A model generated the notes under the pieces. It saw nothing but the letters and a program-made list of their open reading frames with translations, searched no databases and was not told the DNA's origin. A stretch of 64,000 bases of DNA from assembly GCF_014218295.1 (NCBI RefSeq), contig NZ_AP023287.1:1178001-1242000 (forward strand), in the 5' to 3' direction. The stretch is from Mycolicibacterium litorale. GTDB taxonomy: Bacteria; Actinomycetota; Actinomycetes; Mycobacteriales; Mycobacteriaceae. Positions within the stretch are counted from its first letter, which is position 1. Each line of letters opens with the position of its first letter. A program made the translations under genes and the position numbers. Below are positions 38,045-47,888 of the stretch, piece by piece.

Positions 38045-39424
38045 ATGGGACGACCGACCACTCGACTGCAGGTCAGCGGGTATCGATTCCTGATGCGCCG
38101 GACGGAGCACGCGCTGGTCCGCGCGGACGTCCGCATGCTCGACGATCCGTTGCGGGGTCAGTCGATCGCGCTCGTCGCGGGTGCGGTGCTGGCCGCGATC
38201 GTGCTCGCCGGGTGCGCGGTGCTGGCGGTGCTGCGCCCGCAGGCCGGACTCGCCGACGCCGCGGTCGTGGCCGACCGACAGTCCGGCGCCCTCTACGTGC
38301 GGATCGACGACACCCTGCACCCGGTGCCGAACCTGGCGTCGGCGCGCCTGATCGTCGGGGACGCCGCCGAACCCCGCACCGTCGCCGCCGAAGCACTGGC
38401 CGAGGCCAGGCGCGGACCCCAGGTCGGAATCCCGGGGGCGCCGGCGAGCATCGGTCCGGCGATGTCGCGCGAGGACACCGGCTGGACCGTCTGCGACACC
38501 GACGCGTCGACGACCGTCATCGTCGGTCCGTCTCCGCCGGGGGCCGTGGCACCCGACGACGCCGTGCTCGTCACCGCGCGATCCGAGGGACCCGCGGTGA
38601 CCTACCTGTTGGCCGGCGGTCGCCGGGCCGCGGTGGATCTGCGTGACACCGCGGTCGTGCGCGCGCTACGGCTCGACGGCGTGACACCGCGGCCGGTGTC
38701 GCGCACGCTGCTCGACGCGCTGCCCGAGAGCCCGCCGATCGCGGCTCCGACGGTGCCCGCCTCCGGCGCCCGAGGTGCCCTGGCAGGCCATCCCGTGGGC
38801 ACGGTCGTGCGGTTGCCGCGTGCCGACGCCACCGAGTACTACGTCGTACTGGCCGACGGCGTCCAGCGGATCGGGGAGGTCACCGCCGATCTGATCCGCT
38901 TCAGCGTGACGCAGCCGACCGGCGACATCCCGACCGTCGCGCCGGACGCGGTCGCGGCCGCCGGCGTCGTGGACACACTTCCTGTCGCCACCCATCCCGA
39001 CCACGTGTCGATCGCCGACCCGGCGGTGCTCTGCGCCCACTGGATGGCGACCGGTGACGTGACGACGACGCTGCTCGACGGTGCGGCCCTGCTGCGGCGG
39101 TCCGCCGGCGTCGAGCTGGCGCAGGCCGACGCCGCGGGGCCGAACGTCGACGCGGTGGTGATGCCCGCGGGACGCAGCGTGTACGCCCGGCCGGTCGGCG
39201 TCACCGGAGCCGGCGGAGACGCCCAGCCGCGCTGGCTGATGACCGACCTCGGTGTGGTGTTCGGAGTCCCCGACGACGACACCGCCCGGGACCTCGGCAT
39301 CGCGGGGGCTCCGGTGCCCGCACCGTGGCCGGTGCTCGCCCGGCTGCCCCGCGGGCCCGAGCTGAGCCGGGCCGCAGCCTCAGTCGTGCGTGACTCCGTC
39401 GGCGCGCCCGCGCCGACGCCATGA
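38045..39424 (+). CDS. eccB4: ESX-4 type VII secretion core protein EccB4
   Basis: 459 aa membrane component of the ESX-4 secretion complex. It starts GRPTTRLQVSGYRFLMRRTEHALVRADVRM, the standard EccB entry. One membrane helix follows at about 41-63 (IALVAGAVLAAIVLAGCAVLAVL), then a large periplasmic part with repeats and the usual WPVLARLPRGPELSRAAASVVRD end. The start is the ATG after GGGGGTGGAG. Its last 45 bp overlap the end of mycP4 on the opposite strand. The order and orientation relative to mycP4-eccD4 match Rv3450c-Rv3448. Confidence 0.93.
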   Translation: MGRPTTRLQVSGYRFLMRRTEHALVRADVRMLDDPLRGQSIALVAGAVLAAIVLAGCAVLAVLRPQAGLADAAVVADRQSGALYVRIDDTLHPVPNLASARLIVGDAAEPRTVAAEALAEARRGPQVGIPGAPASIGPAMSREDTGWTVCDTDASTTVIVGPSPPGAVAPDDAVLVTARSEGPAVTYLLAGGRRAAVDLRDTAVVRALRLDGVTPRPVSRTLLDALPESPPIAAPTVPASGARGALAGHPVGTVVRLPRADATEYYVVLADGVQRIGEVTADLIRFSVTQPTGDIPTVAPDAVAAAGVVDTLPVATHPDHVSIADPAVLCAHWMATGDVTTTLLDGAALLRRSAGVELAQADAAGPNVDAVVMPAGRSVYARPVGVTGAGGDAQPRWLMTDLGVVFGVPDDDTARDLGIAGAPVPAPWPVLARLPRGPELSRAAASVVRDSVGAPAPTP

Positions 39425-40714
39425 CGCGACGAGGACGGCGACCGCGATACACACCCCCGCCCCGGCCAACGCGATACGGCGCGGTCGCGGATCGTCGGGA
39501 GCGTCCGGCGGTACCGCCACCCGCCGCACCGGTCCGCCCGACGCCTCGGCCGGGGTGCCGCCGCTGACCGCGGCCGCGACGTCGACGACACCGTGCCCGA
39601 CGGCCGGGTCCCACCCGCCCGGCGGCCGGTGCGCGCTGTCCTCGATGCGCTGCATCACCTGGCGGGCGGTCAGCTGCGGCCAGCGTGCGCGGACCAGCGC
39701 AGCCACGCCGGAGACCACCGGCGCGGCGTAGCTGGTCCCGCTGATCGGCGCCGTGCCGTGCGCGGCGGGCAGCGCGTCGACGAGTCCGTCCCCGTCCGGG
39801 TCCAGCGAGACCACGCCCTCACCGGGCGCGGCGACGTCCACCCACGGCCCGGCGAGGCTGAACGACGACGGGGCGCCGTCGGCGGTCACCGATCCGACCG
39901 TGAGCACCAGGTCGTCGTACCAGGCGGGGCTCGCGACGGACGCCACTGTCTGCCAATCTGGTCGGCCTGCCTGTACGGGGTTCTGCGTCGGGCACTGACC
40001 CGATCCGCCCACGTTGCCCGCCGCGGTGACGACGACCGCGTTGCGCACGTCGACGGCGTAGGACAGCGCGGCGCCCAGCGCGCGGTCGTCGAGGGCGTCG
40101 GCCGCCGCCAGACACGCCACCGACGACACGTTGATCACCGTCGCACCGAGATCGGCCGCGGCGCGCACCGCTTGCGCCAGCGTCCGCACGTCGCCGTAGC
40201 CGCCGGCGCCCGGCTCGTCGGCCGGTCCGAACCTGGTGCTCGACTGCCGGATGCCCAGCACCGCGGCGTCCGGCGCCACCCCGCTGAAATCGCCTGTGGC
40301 GGCGATGATCCCGGCGACCAGCGTGCCGTGGCCGTCGCAGTCGTCGGTGCCGTCGCCGGTCGACACGTAGTCACCGCCGGCGATCAGCCGGGGCAGCAGC
40401 CGGTGCCGGGACACCCCGGTGTCGACGACGGCGACGGTCTGACCCGCACCGCGGGTGAGCGGCCAGACCTGCGGCAGGTCGAGCATGTCGAGCTGCGACC
40501 GGCTCGTCGGCGGATCGCCGGCACCACGCCGGACGGCACCCGCACACTCCGAACGCTGCGTCGTGCGCTGAGGCGGGGCGGGCGGACCGGCGGCAGGCAG
40601 GAACGACTCGTCGACCGGGGGAGGAGTCACCGCCGACACCGGAGGCGCGGTGGCCAACGGCACCGCCGCCACGACGACCCCGGTGAGCGCGCTCGCCGCC
40701 AGCCGGGTGGTCAC
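39380..40714 (-). CDS. mycP4: Mycosin MycP4 (ESX-4 subtilisin-like serine protease)
   Basis: 444 aa membrane-anchored S8 protease of the ESX-4 system. It has an N-terminal signal sequence (RLAASALTGVVVAAVPLATAPPVSA). The triad is Asp98 (VAVVDTGV), His129 (DCDGHGTLVAG) and Ser328 (ISGTSYAAPVVSG), with oxyanion Asn234 (TAAGNVGG). A C-terminal membrane helix (IALAGAGVCIAVAVLVASW) is followed by a short cytosolic basic end. The GTG start overlaps the eccD4 stop by 4 bp. The upstream in-frame extension is a shadow of eccD4 and was discarded. Confidence 0.93.
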   Translation of the reverse strand: MTTRLAASALTGVVVAAVPLATAPPVSAVTPPPVDESFLPAAGPPAPPQRTTQRSECAGAVRRGAGDPPTSRSQLDMLDLPQVWPLTRGAGQTVAVVDTGVSRHRLLPRLIAGGDYVSTGDGTDDCDGHGTLVAGIIAATGDFSGVAPDAAVLGIRQSSTRFGPADEPGAGGYGDVRTLAQAVRAAADLGATVINVSSVACLAAADALDDRALGAALSYAVDVRNAVVVTAAGNVGGSGQCPTQNPVQAGRPDWQTVASVASPAWYDDLVLTVGSVTADGAPSSFSLAGPWVDVAAPGEGVVSLDPDGDGLVDALPAAHGTAPISGTSYAAPVVSGVAALVRARWPQLTARQVMQRIEDSAHRPPGGWDPAVGHGVVDVAAAVSGGTPAEASGGPVRRVAVPPDAPDDPRPRRIALAGAGVCIAVAVLVASWRRRGRADGVTHD

Positions 40715-42024
40715 ATCAGGCTCGCGGTGCGCGCGAGGTTGAACACGTCGAGCGCCGCACAGCCGACGGGCACGACCGCGGCCAGGACCGCGTACTCGAC
40801 GACCTCCAGCGCTCGGGACGCGACCGGAGAGCGTTCCTCCGGTGCCTCGCGTGCGATCACCGCGACACCGGCACAGACGGCGAGCGCCGCCGCCCAGTGG
40901 CCGTAGTGCGCCACCAGGACCACGAATCCCGCAGTCAGCGAACATGTTCCGGAGGCCACCAGCGCCCATCGGCACCGGCCCGCGGCGTAGCACCGGGCCC
41001 GCAGCACCAGCGCCGAACCGACGACGGCGCAGAACGCGGCATCGGGCAGCCAGTGCCCAGGGCCGCGCAGGGAGCCCACGGCCACGACCGCGGCGCCGAC
41101 TCCCACGGTGGCGGAGGCGCCGATGACGAGGCCGACGAGCGCCCGGTGTCCGGCGCGCGCCCGCCGGTCCGCATCGGGGTGCGGTTCGTCGGCCAGCGAC
41201 GGGGCCGGAGCCAGCCCGCTCATCACCACCGACAGTCGGGGTGCCAGGCTCAACGCACCGAGCCCGAGCAGTGCCGCCGTCACGCCGACGGTGTGAGCGG
41301 GCAGATCCCACAGCACCGCACCCGACAACGCCGCCGCGCCCAGCAGCCCACCGCAGGCAAACGCCGTCGAGGCGGTCGGCGCTCCGACGCCGATGCGCAG
41401 GAGCGCGAGGCCCACGGCCGCGGCGACCGCGGTGGCCAGCAGGGCATGCGCGGCGTGCAGCGGTCCGGGAACCACCAGGGCACCGCACAGCGCGGCCGTC
41501 AGGACGGTCAGGCAGGCGAGCGGATCGCACACGCACGACCCACGGCCGGTGCGCGACGTGACGACGGTCGCGCCGGCGACCACGCACAACAGTGCGGCCG
41601 CGCTGAGCAGCGATGCCGTCGCGCCACCCCGTCCCGCGACAGAGGCGGCGATCCCCGCCGATGCGGCCACCAACCCGGCGGTCACCCGGAGTGCCCGGGT
41701 GTCTCCCGGCGTCGGTGCCGTCGTCAGCACGGCCGTCACGAGGTCGGCGCGCGCGAACGTGGGCACCCGCGGCTGTGCCGGGCTCAGGAGAAGCAGATCT
41801 CCGTCGCCGATTCCCTGCTCCCGCAATGCGATCGACTCGTCGAGCACCGTGCCGCACACCGTGGCCAGCTGCCACCGCCCGCGGATGTCGTCGGAGCCGG
41901 CCGCCACCAACTCGACGATATCCGGCAGCAGCGATGCCACCGGAAGCCCGGCCGGCAGAACGAGATCCACCGGACCGGAATCGGTGTCGGCGTGCACCGA
42001 GACGTGACATACGTTGGCTGACAT
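40711..42024 (-). CDS. eccD4: ESX-4 type VII secretion channel protein EccD4
   Basis: 437 aa. An N-terminal ubiquitin-like domain (about residues 5-85, NVCHVSVHADTDSGPVDLVLPAGLPVASLLPDIVELVA...GDGDLLLLS) is followed by about eleven membrane helices from residue 110 on. GGGGGA lies just upstream of the ATG at 42024. It is coupled to mycP4 by the GTGA overlap and divergent from eccC4, with 57 bp between starts. It is shorter than EccD of ESX-1/3/5, as is normal for ESX-4. Confidence 0.92.
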   Translation of the reverse strand: MSANVCHVSVHADTDSGPVDLVLPAGLPVASLLPDIVELVAAGSDDIRGRWQLATVCGTVLDESIALREQGIGDGDLLLLSPAQPRVPTFARADLVTAVLTTAPTPGDTRALRVTAGLVAASAGIAASVAGRGGATASLLSAAALLCVVAGATVVTSRTGRGSCVCDPLACLTVLTAALCGALVVPGPLHAAHALLATAVAAAVGLALLRIGVGAPTASTAFACGGLLGAAALSGAVLWDLPAHTVGVTAALLGLGALSLAPRLSVVMSGLAPAPSLADEPHPDADRRARAGHRALVGLVIGASATVGVGAAVVAVGSLRGPGHWLPDAAFCAVVGSALVLRARCYAAGRCRWALVASGTCSLTAGFVVLVAHYGHWAAALAVCAGVAVIAREAPEERSPVASRALEVVEYAVLAAVVPVGCAALDVFNLARTASLM

Positions 42025-42081
42025 CGCTTCCCCCGTTCGACTCGTGACCCGGCCACCGTAACCGCGCGGCCCGACAGCGAA

Positions 42082-45000
42082 ATGCACGGAATTCCGATCC
42101 TGTGGACAGGGAACCGAGGGGCGCCGCCCGGCGTCCAAACACCGATGGACCTCGTGGATCGCATGCCCCGTGCGGGGGAGTTCACCCTCGATCCGCCACC
42201 GGCGGTGCCCCGGCAGGTGGGTGGGCACCCGCTGGCGCGGTTGATGCCGTTCGCGATGCTGATCGCCGCAGGCGGGATGATGGTGCTGTACTTCAGCTCC
42301 GGGACGGGCCAGTCGCGCAGCCCGATGTTCGGCCTGTTCCCCGTGATGATGGTGCTGTCGACGGTCGGCACCCTCGTGTTCGGCGCCCGCGGTGCGCAGC
42401 GCGGGGCCGAGGTCGACCGCAACCGGCGGGACTATCTTCGCTACCTCGACGGTGTCGACCGCGCCGTCACCGGCACCGCGCGCAGCCAGTACGACGACGA
42501 ACATCACCGGCATCCCGACCCGCGGACGCTGTGGACCCTCGCCGGCGGCCAGCGAATGTGGGAACGCACCGCCGACGACGACGAATTCGGTTCGGTGCGT
42601 GTGGGTGTCGGGCGCGGGCCGACGATCGTCCAGTTGGTCGTTCGCGAGACCGACGGCAGCGACGACGCGGACCCGGTGACGACGGAGGCGGCGCGCGCAC
42701 TGGTCCGGGACCGATCCTCGGTGGACGGTCTGCCGCTGACCGTGAACCTCATCGGACCCGCGCTGATCTGTTTCGTCGGCGACGGTGCGGCCGTGCGGGA
42801 TGCCGTCAGGGCGGCGGTGTGCCAGCTGGCGACACTGCACGATCCCACGCACGTCGCGGTGCGGTCGGCCGGTGCGGATCCGGGCGCGTGGGACTGGGTG
42901 AAGTGGCTGCCCCACCATCGGTCCTCCGCGAACCACGTGCTGCTCATCGCCGACGGTGCGCCTCCACCGCCTCATCGGCCGGGCGTGACGGTGCTGTGTG
43001 TCGGCGAGGCCGAGGACGCCGATGTGACGGTGCGCGTCGACTCCGGCCGGCTGGTGATCTCGGACCGATCCGGAGGGCAACGGACCGGTGTCCCCGACGG
43101 GCTCTGCGGCGCACAGGCCGCGGCGTGTGCCAGACGGTTGGCCGGCTGTACCGCCGCGATGGACGAGGCGCCGGCCCCCGCGGCGCGCCGTCACTGGCAG
43201 GATCTGCTCGCCATCGCCGATCCGGCGCGGATCGACGCCACCGTCGTGTGGCGACCGCGCACTCCCGCGCAGTTCCTGCGAGTACCGATCGGGTTGGCGG
43301 ACAACGGGACTCCCGTTGAGCTCGATCTGAAGGAGGCGGCCGAGCACGGAATGGGACCGCATGGACTGTGTGTCGGGGCCACCGGGTCGGGCAAATCCGA
43401 GCTGCTGCGCACACTCACCCTCGGGCTGATCGCCTCACACCCGCCGGACTCGTTGAACCTCATCCTCGTCGACTTCAAAGGCGGCGCGACGTTTCTCGGG
43501 CTCGAGGGCGCCGCGCACGTGTCGGCGGTGATCACCAACCTCGACGAGGAGTCGCATCTGGTCGCCCGCATGCGCGACGCGCTCGCAGGTGAGATGCACC
43601 GCAGGCAGCAGCTGTTACGGGCGGCCGGCAACGTGGCCCACATCGGCGGATATCGGCGCGCGCGGTCGTCGCGGAGCGATCTGCCCGCCCTGCCGGTGCT
43701 GGTGATCGTCGTCGACGAATTCTCCGAATTGCTCACCCAGCATCCCGATTTCGCCGAACTGTTCCTCGCCATCGGTCGGGTCGGCCGTTCGCTGGGCATG
43801 CATCTTCTGCTGGCCAGTCAGCGCCTCGACGAGGGCAGGCTGCGCGGACTGGACACCCACCTGTCCTACCGGATCTGCCTCAAGACGTTCTCGGCCGGTG
43901 AATCGCGGGCGGTCCTGGGTGTGGGTGATGCGCACGAACTGCCCAGCACGCCGGGCGTGGGATATCTCAAGACCGCATCCGGTGACATGACGCGGTTCCG
44001 TGCGGCGTTCGTCTCAGGACCGGTGACCGGCCCACGCGCGACAGCACCGGATGAACCGTCCGGACCGCGACTGTTCACCGCTGTCGCCGACGAACCGGAC
44101 GAGCCCGCGCCGCAGGCCGATGTCTGCGCGCCGACCGTGCTCGACACAGTGGTGGGCCGACTGGCCGGTCACGGCACCCCCGCACATCGGGTGTGGCTGC
44201 CGCCGTTGAGTGGGCCGCCGGCACTGGATGCGGTGCTCTCACGGGCTCCCACCGACGGCGCCGCCCCGCTGAGCGTGCCGATCGGTCTGGTGGACTGTCC
44301 CTTCGAGCAGCGGCGCGAACTGTTCACCGTCGCCCTCGGTGGCGCGGCGGGCAACGTCGCCGTGGTCGGCGGTCCGCGCTCGGGCAAATCGACGGCGTTG
44401 CGCACCCTGGTGCTCGCACTGGCCGCCACCAACGACCCTGGCGCGGTGCAGTTCTACTGCCTCGATCTCGGCGGCGGTGCGCTGGCCGCGATGGGGGAGC
44501 TGCCGCACACGGGCGCGGTCGCGGGGCGGCAGGACGCCGAACTGATCCGGCGGATCGTCGGCGAATGCGAATCGCTGGTGCGGACCCGGGAAGCGCGCTT
44601 CCGCCGGAGCGGTATCGAGTCGATCGCGGAGTACCGTCGGCGCCGCGCGGCGGGCGACCCCGATTTCGAGAGCGACCCCTACGGCGAGGTGTTCCTGGTC
44701 GTCGACGGATGGGCGGTGCTGCGGCGCGACTTCGAGCACCTGGAGCCGGCGATCACCGCGCTTGCCGTCCAGGGGTTGTCCTACGGCGTACACGTCGTGC
44801 TGAGCGCGTCGCGGTGGGCCGATCTGCGTCCCGCGCTGAAGGATCAGCTCGGCACCCGCATCGAGCTGCGGTTGGGGGAGCCCGCCGAGTCCGAGATGGA
44901 CCGCAAGCGGGCCCGCCAGCTCACCGACGGCCCACCCGGGCGCGGCCTCACCCGTGAGGGGCGGCAGACGGTGATCGCGCTGCCGCGACTGGACGGTGTG

Positions 45001-45825
45001 CCGAGCGTCGACGGGTTGGGGGCGGCGCTGACCGCCGCCGCGGATACGCTGCGGACCCGGTACGGGCACCGCAGTGCACCCCCGATCGCCGCGCTCCCCG
45101 CGCTCGTCCGCCGCCACGACGTCGCCGGCGACGAGTCGGCCACCAGGGTGATCCTCGGCTTGGGTGAGGATCGACGTTCGGCCACAGTGGATTTCGCGAT
45201 GCAGCCGCATCTCGTCGTGCTCGGGGACGTCGAGTGCGGTAAGACCGCCGCGCTGCGCACCCTGTGTACCGGTCTGGTCGCGAGCTGCCCCCCGGATGCG
45301 GTGCAGCTGCTCATCGTCGACTTCCGCCGGACCCTGCTCGGCGTCGTCGAGTCCGACCATCTCGCGGGCTATGTGATGGCCGAGTCGGGCCTGGCCGCTT
45401 CGGTGCCCGCAGTGGTCGAACGCCTGGCGGCACGGATGCCCGGCGCCGGTGTGACCCAGCAGCAGCTGCGGGCCCGGACATGGTGGTCGGGTCCGGAGAT
45501 CTACGTCGTCATCGACGACTACGACCTGGTGGCCGGCGGCACCACGTTGACGCCGTTGCTCGCGTACCTGCCGCACTCCCGCGACGTCGGCCTGCATGTG
45601 ATCGTGGCCCGCCGCTCCGGCGGGGCGGCGCGGGCGATGTTCGACCCCCTGCTCGCACGGTTGCGAGACCTGGGCGCGATGGGGCTGATGATGAGCGCCG
45701 GGCCCGAGGAGGGTGTCCTACTGGGATCGGTACGGCCCAGCGTGCTGGCGCCCGGGCGGGCGACGCTGATCACCCGGGGCGCTCCCGACCGGCTGGTCCA
45801 GGTGGCGTGGACCGATCCGCCGTGA
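42082..45825 (+). CDS. eccC4: ESX-4 type VII secretion ATPase EccC4 (FtsK/SpoIIIE family)
   Basis: 1247 aa single-chain motor ATPase. Near the N-terminus GEFTLDPPPAVPRQVGG is followed by two membrane helices (about residues 55-105). Three ATPase domains follow, with P-loop lysines at Lys438 (GATGSGKSE), Lys769 (GPRSGKST) and Lys1054 (GDVECGKTA). The first has a full Walker B (VLVIVVDEFSELL); the third is less canonical. The start may instead be the ATG at 42145 (DLVDRMPRAGEF); no ribosome-binding site decides it. The next gene overlaps its stop by 4 bp. Confidence 0.93.
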   Translation: MHGIPILWTGNRGAPPGVQTPMDLVDRMPRAGEFTLDPPPAVPRQVGGHPLARLMPFAMLIAAGGMMVLYFSSGTGQSRSPMFGLFPVMMVLSTVGTLVFGARGAQRGAEVDRNRRDYLRYLDGVDRAVTGTARSQYDDEHHRHPDPRTLWTLAGGQRMWERTADDDEFGSVRVGVGRGPTIVQLVVRETDGSDDADPVTTEAARALVRDRSSVDGLPLTVNLIGPALICFVGDGAAVRDAVRAAVCQLATLHDPTHVAVRSAGADPGAWDWVKWLPHHRSSANHVLLIADGAPPPPHRPGVTVLCVGEAEDADVTVRVDSGRLVISDRSGGQRTGVPDGLCGAQAAACARRLAGCTAAMDEAPAPAARRHWQDLLAIADPARIDATVVWRPRTPAQFLRVPIGLADNGTPVELDLKEAAEHGMGPHGLCVGATGSGKSELLRTLTLGLIASHPPDSLNLILVDFKGGATFLGLEGAAHVSAVITNLDEESHLVARMRDALAGEMHRRQQLLRAAGNVAHIGGYRRARSSRSDLPALPVLVIVVDEFSELLTQHPDFAELFLAIGRVGRSLGMHLLLASQRLDEGRLRGLDTHLSYRICLKTFSAGESRAVLGVGDAHELPSTPGVGYLKTASGDMTRFRAAFVSGPVTGPRATAPDEPSGPRLFTAVADEPDEPAPQADVCAPTVLDTVVGRLAGHGTPAHRVWLPPLSGPPALDAVLSRAPTDGAAPLSVPIGLVDCPFEQRRELFTVALGGAAGNVAVVGGPRSGKSTALRTLVLALAATNDPGAVQFYCLDLGGGALAAMGELPHTGAVAGRQDAELIRRIVGECESLVRTREARFRRSGIESIAEYRRRRAAGDPDFESDPYGEVFLVVDGWAVLRRDFEHLEPAITALAVQGLSYGVHVVLSASRWADLRPALKDQLGTRIELRLGEPAESEMDRKRARQLTDGPPGRGLTREGRQTVIALPRLDGVPSVDGLGAALTAAADTLRTRYGHRSAPPIAALPALVRRHDVAGDESATRVILGLGEDRRSATVDFAMQPHLVVLGDVECGKTAALRTLCTGLVASCPPDAVQLLIVDFRRTLLGVVESDHLAGYVMAESGLAASVPAVVERLAARMPGAGVTQQQLRARTWWSGPEIYVVIDDYDLVAGGTTLTPLLAYLPHSRDVGLHVIVARRSGGAARAMFDPLLARLRDLGAMGLMMSAGPEEGVLLGSVRPSVLAPGRATLITRGAPDRLVQVAWTDPP

Positions 45826-46922
45826 CCGTCGTCGAGGTGGGGCCCACCACGATCCGCGGCCCGGGTTCCGTCGACGACGAATTGGCCGAAGTGGCAGTCG
45901 AATCCATCGACGACACGGTGATGCTCGTCGACGACCGGCCGGTGGCGGTGCGCAGCGTCATCGCCGATCTGATTCGGTCGGCCGCCGGGTCCGGCGACGC
46001 CCCGCTCACCGTGGTCCATCCGAGTTGGTGGAGCGGTCGCAGGGTGGGCTCGCTGCTGGCGTCGGCACACGACGTCGACCGGACCGCGACCGTCGCCACC
46101 CGGGCCGAACTGTTCGGCGGCGACCGCGCCGCCGTGGTGGAGATCGCGGCCGACCACGTCGCCGTCGTCACGACAGGCATCTGCACGATCACCCGGTGCG
46201 GCGACGACGCCACGTGTGCCGCCGTACTGCGCGAACTCCCGTGCGCTGTAGAGGTATTCGTGGACCTGCCGCCGCTTGTCGGCGGCGATGCGCTGGTCTC
46301 GGCCATCGTGGCCGCACTGCGCGATCGGGGAGTCAGCGTGACGCGGATACCCGCGCCGACGCGGGAGCCCACTGCCGCGGCGCCGCAGCGCCCCCGGCGG
46401 TGGGCGCCCGTGCTGGCCGGAGCGCTGCTCGCCGCGGTGTGTCTCGGCGCGGCGGCGGTCACCCGCGACACCGCGCCCGCCCCGGGCGAACCGACGGCGC
46501 TTCTGGTGGAAGGTCGCGTCGGCGTCGTGGTCCCTGCGCTCTGGACAGCCCACCGCATCACCGAGGGCGCCGGATCGGCGCGTGTGCAGATCACCTCACC
46601 CTCCGATCCGGCCGTCGCACTGCACGTCACCCAATCGGTGTTGCCGAGACCGCAAACGCTCGAGCAGGTGGCCGATGCATTGCGCGACGCACTTCAGACC
46701 GAAGACGGTCAGGTGTTCACCGACTTCCGCGCCGCCGACCAACGGGGCGGGCGCGCGGCCGCGACCTACCGGGAGCGTCGCGCCAAGCACCAGACCGAGT
46801 GGGCTGTGCTGGCCGACGGGCCGTTGCGCATCGCCATCGGCTGCCAGAGTCCACCAGGACGCGCCGACGCGGTGCGCGCGGCGTGTGAGGCAGCTGTGCA
46901 CTCGGCGCACGCGGTGTTCTGA
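45822..46922 (+). CDS. Type VII secretion-associated protein (Rv3446c-like)
   Basis: 366 aa, TIGR03931-like. A cytosolic N-terminal half ([30 protein letters not shown]; an actin-like or ATPase-like look but no clear motif) is followed by one membrane helix at about 195-213 ([19 protein letters not shown]). An external domain ([26 protein letters not shown] ... [17 protein letters not shown]) follows, resembling an LpqN/anti-sigma-like fold. The GTG start overlaps eccC4 by 4 bp. Its place between eccC4 and esxU is the same as Rv3446c. Its role in ESX-4 is not established. Confidence 0.85.
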   Translation: MTVVEVGPTTIRGPGSVDDELAEVAVESIDDTVMLVDDRPVAVRSVIADLIRSAAGSGDAPLTVVHPSWWSGRRVGSLLASAHDVDRTATVATRAELFGGDRAAVVEIAADHVAVVTTGICTITRCGDDATCAAVLRELPCAVEVFVDLPPLVGGDALVSAIVAALRDRGVSVTRIPAPTREPTAAAPQRPRRWAPVLAGALLAAVCLGAAAVTRDTAPAPGEPTALLVEGRVGVVVPALWTAHRITEGAGSARVQITSPSDPAVALHVTQSVLPRPQTLEQVADALRDALQTEDGQVFTDFRAADQRGGRAAATYRERRAKHQTEWAVLADGPLRIAIGCQSPPGRADAVRAACEAAVHSAHAVF

Positions 46923-47004
46923 AAAAAGATGCACCACAGCGGAACCGGATCATCCTCGGCGGCGTCAAAACTCATATCGCACACAGCAGAAGGGAAGCCA
47001 CTCG

Positions 47005-47328
47005 ATGACGACACCGACGGGCGGGGCGCTCAACACCGACTTCGAGCTCATGGGCTCTGTCGCCGGTGCGATCGACGCCCGCAACGAAGAGATCCGGGCG
47101 ATGCTGCAGGCGTTCATCGGCCGGATTACCAGTGTGCCGCCGTCGGTGTGGGGTGGTGCGGCGGCCGTCCGATTCCGTGAGGTGGTGGACCGCTGGAACG
47201 GCGAATCGGTGAAGTTGCACACCGCCCTGCAGCGGATCGCCGAGACGATGCGCAGCAACCAGCAGACGCTGCTCGCCGCGGCCGACGGCCATTCCCACCA
47301 GATCGGTGCCATCGGCACCACCCTGTAG
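47005..47328 (+). CDS. esxU: WXG100-family protein EsxU
   Basis: 107 aa ESX-4 substrate, predicted helical hairpin. The turn motif is WGG (Trp49-Gly50-Gly51 in [11 protein letters not shown]). It has no YxxxD/E export signal at its C-terminus ([14 protein letters not shown]), so the secretion signal may be supplied by its partner or be atypical. AAGGGAAG lies about 8 nt before the ATG. It precedes esxT, as in Rv3445c-Rv3444c; the two should form a heterodimer. Confidence 0.9.
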   Translation: MTTPTGGALNTDFELMGSVAGAIDARNEEIRAMLQAFIGRITSVPPSVWGGAAAVRFREVVDRWNGESVKLHTALQRIAETMRSNQQTLLAAADGHSHQIGAIGTTL

Positions 47329-47348
47329 CAGCGAGAATGGGAGACACC

Positions 47349-47645
47349 ATGGACCACGTTCTGTCCTACGACTTCGACCAGATCGAGTACACCGTGCGCC
47401 AGGAGATCCACGCCACGCACGGTCGGCTCAACGCCGCTCTCGACGAACTGCGAGCCCAGATCGCCCCGCTGCAGCAGGTGTGGACCCGGCATGCCGCCGA
47501 GGCCTACCGCGCCGAGCAGTTGCGGTGGGACCAGGCGGCCGCAGCGCTCAACGAGATCCTGTTCAGCCTGGGTGCCGCGGTGCGTGACGGAGCCGACGAC
47601 GTCGCGGCGACCGATCGCAGCGCCGCCAACGCCTGGGGGTGGTGA
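47349..47645 (+). CDS. esxT: WXG100-family protein EsxT
   Basis: 98 aa partner of EsxU. It begins DHVLSYDFDQIEYTVRQEIHATHGRLNAALDELRAQIAPLQQVWTRHAAEAYRAEQ, close to M. tuberculosis EsxT. The turn reads Trp45-Thr-Arg rather than WxG, as in that orthologue. GGGAGA lies a few nt upstream of the ATG at 47349; an in-frame ATG at 47337 is less likely. It is the last gene of the eccC4-esxT unit, before a strong terminator. The C-terminus ends SAANAWGW, without YxxxD. Confidence 0.92.
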   Translation: MDHVLSYDFDQIEYTVRQEIHATHGRLNAALDELRAQIAPLQQVWTRHAAEAYRAEQLRWDQAAAALNEILFSLGAAVRDGADDVAATDRSAANAWGW

Positions 47646-47662
47646 CACCCCCGCCGCAGACC

Positions 47663-47716
47663 CTGTGCGGTCCCGTCGGGAGGGGAGCCCGCGGGACCGC
47701 ACAGTTCTGCGTTTTG
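47663..47716 (+). terminator. Terminator of the ESX-4 eccC4-esxT operon
   Basis: Perfect 12-bp stem CTGTGCGGTCCC (47663-47674) / GGGACCGCACAG (47693-47704), followed by TTCTGCGTTTT. The U-run overlaps the -35 box of the rplM promoter. Confidence 0.75.
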
Positions 47717-47744
47717 ACCTGCGACGACGCGCGCGGGTAAGCTG
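47715..47744 (+). promoter_or_regulatory. Sigma-A-type promoter of rplM-rpsI
   Basis: TTGACC (47715-47720), 18-bp spacer, TAAGCT (47739-47744). It gives a leader of about 138 nt to rplM. No L13-binding structure could be identified by eye. Confidence 0.6.
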
Positions 47745-47888
47745 CCTCGTTGGCGTGCGGTGCCGTCAGGTAACGCGGGTCCCCGGGTCAACGTCGGTCG
47801 CCGGGACACACCTCCGCCACGCCAGACCGTCACCCGGGCGACCGGGGTCCGATGCGGGGTAAAACCCGAGATGAGAAGGGTAAGCACT

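Noticed and set aside
40714..42142. Upstream extension of mycP4 to a 920-aa protein
   Set aside because: The extra part is the out-of-frame shadow of eccD4; the GTG at 40714 with its 4-bp overlap to eccD4 and a signal peptide is the natural start.
42024..43362. Upstream extension of eccD4 to 883 aa
   Set aside because: It is antisense to eccC4; EccD starts at the ubiquitin-like domain at 42024.
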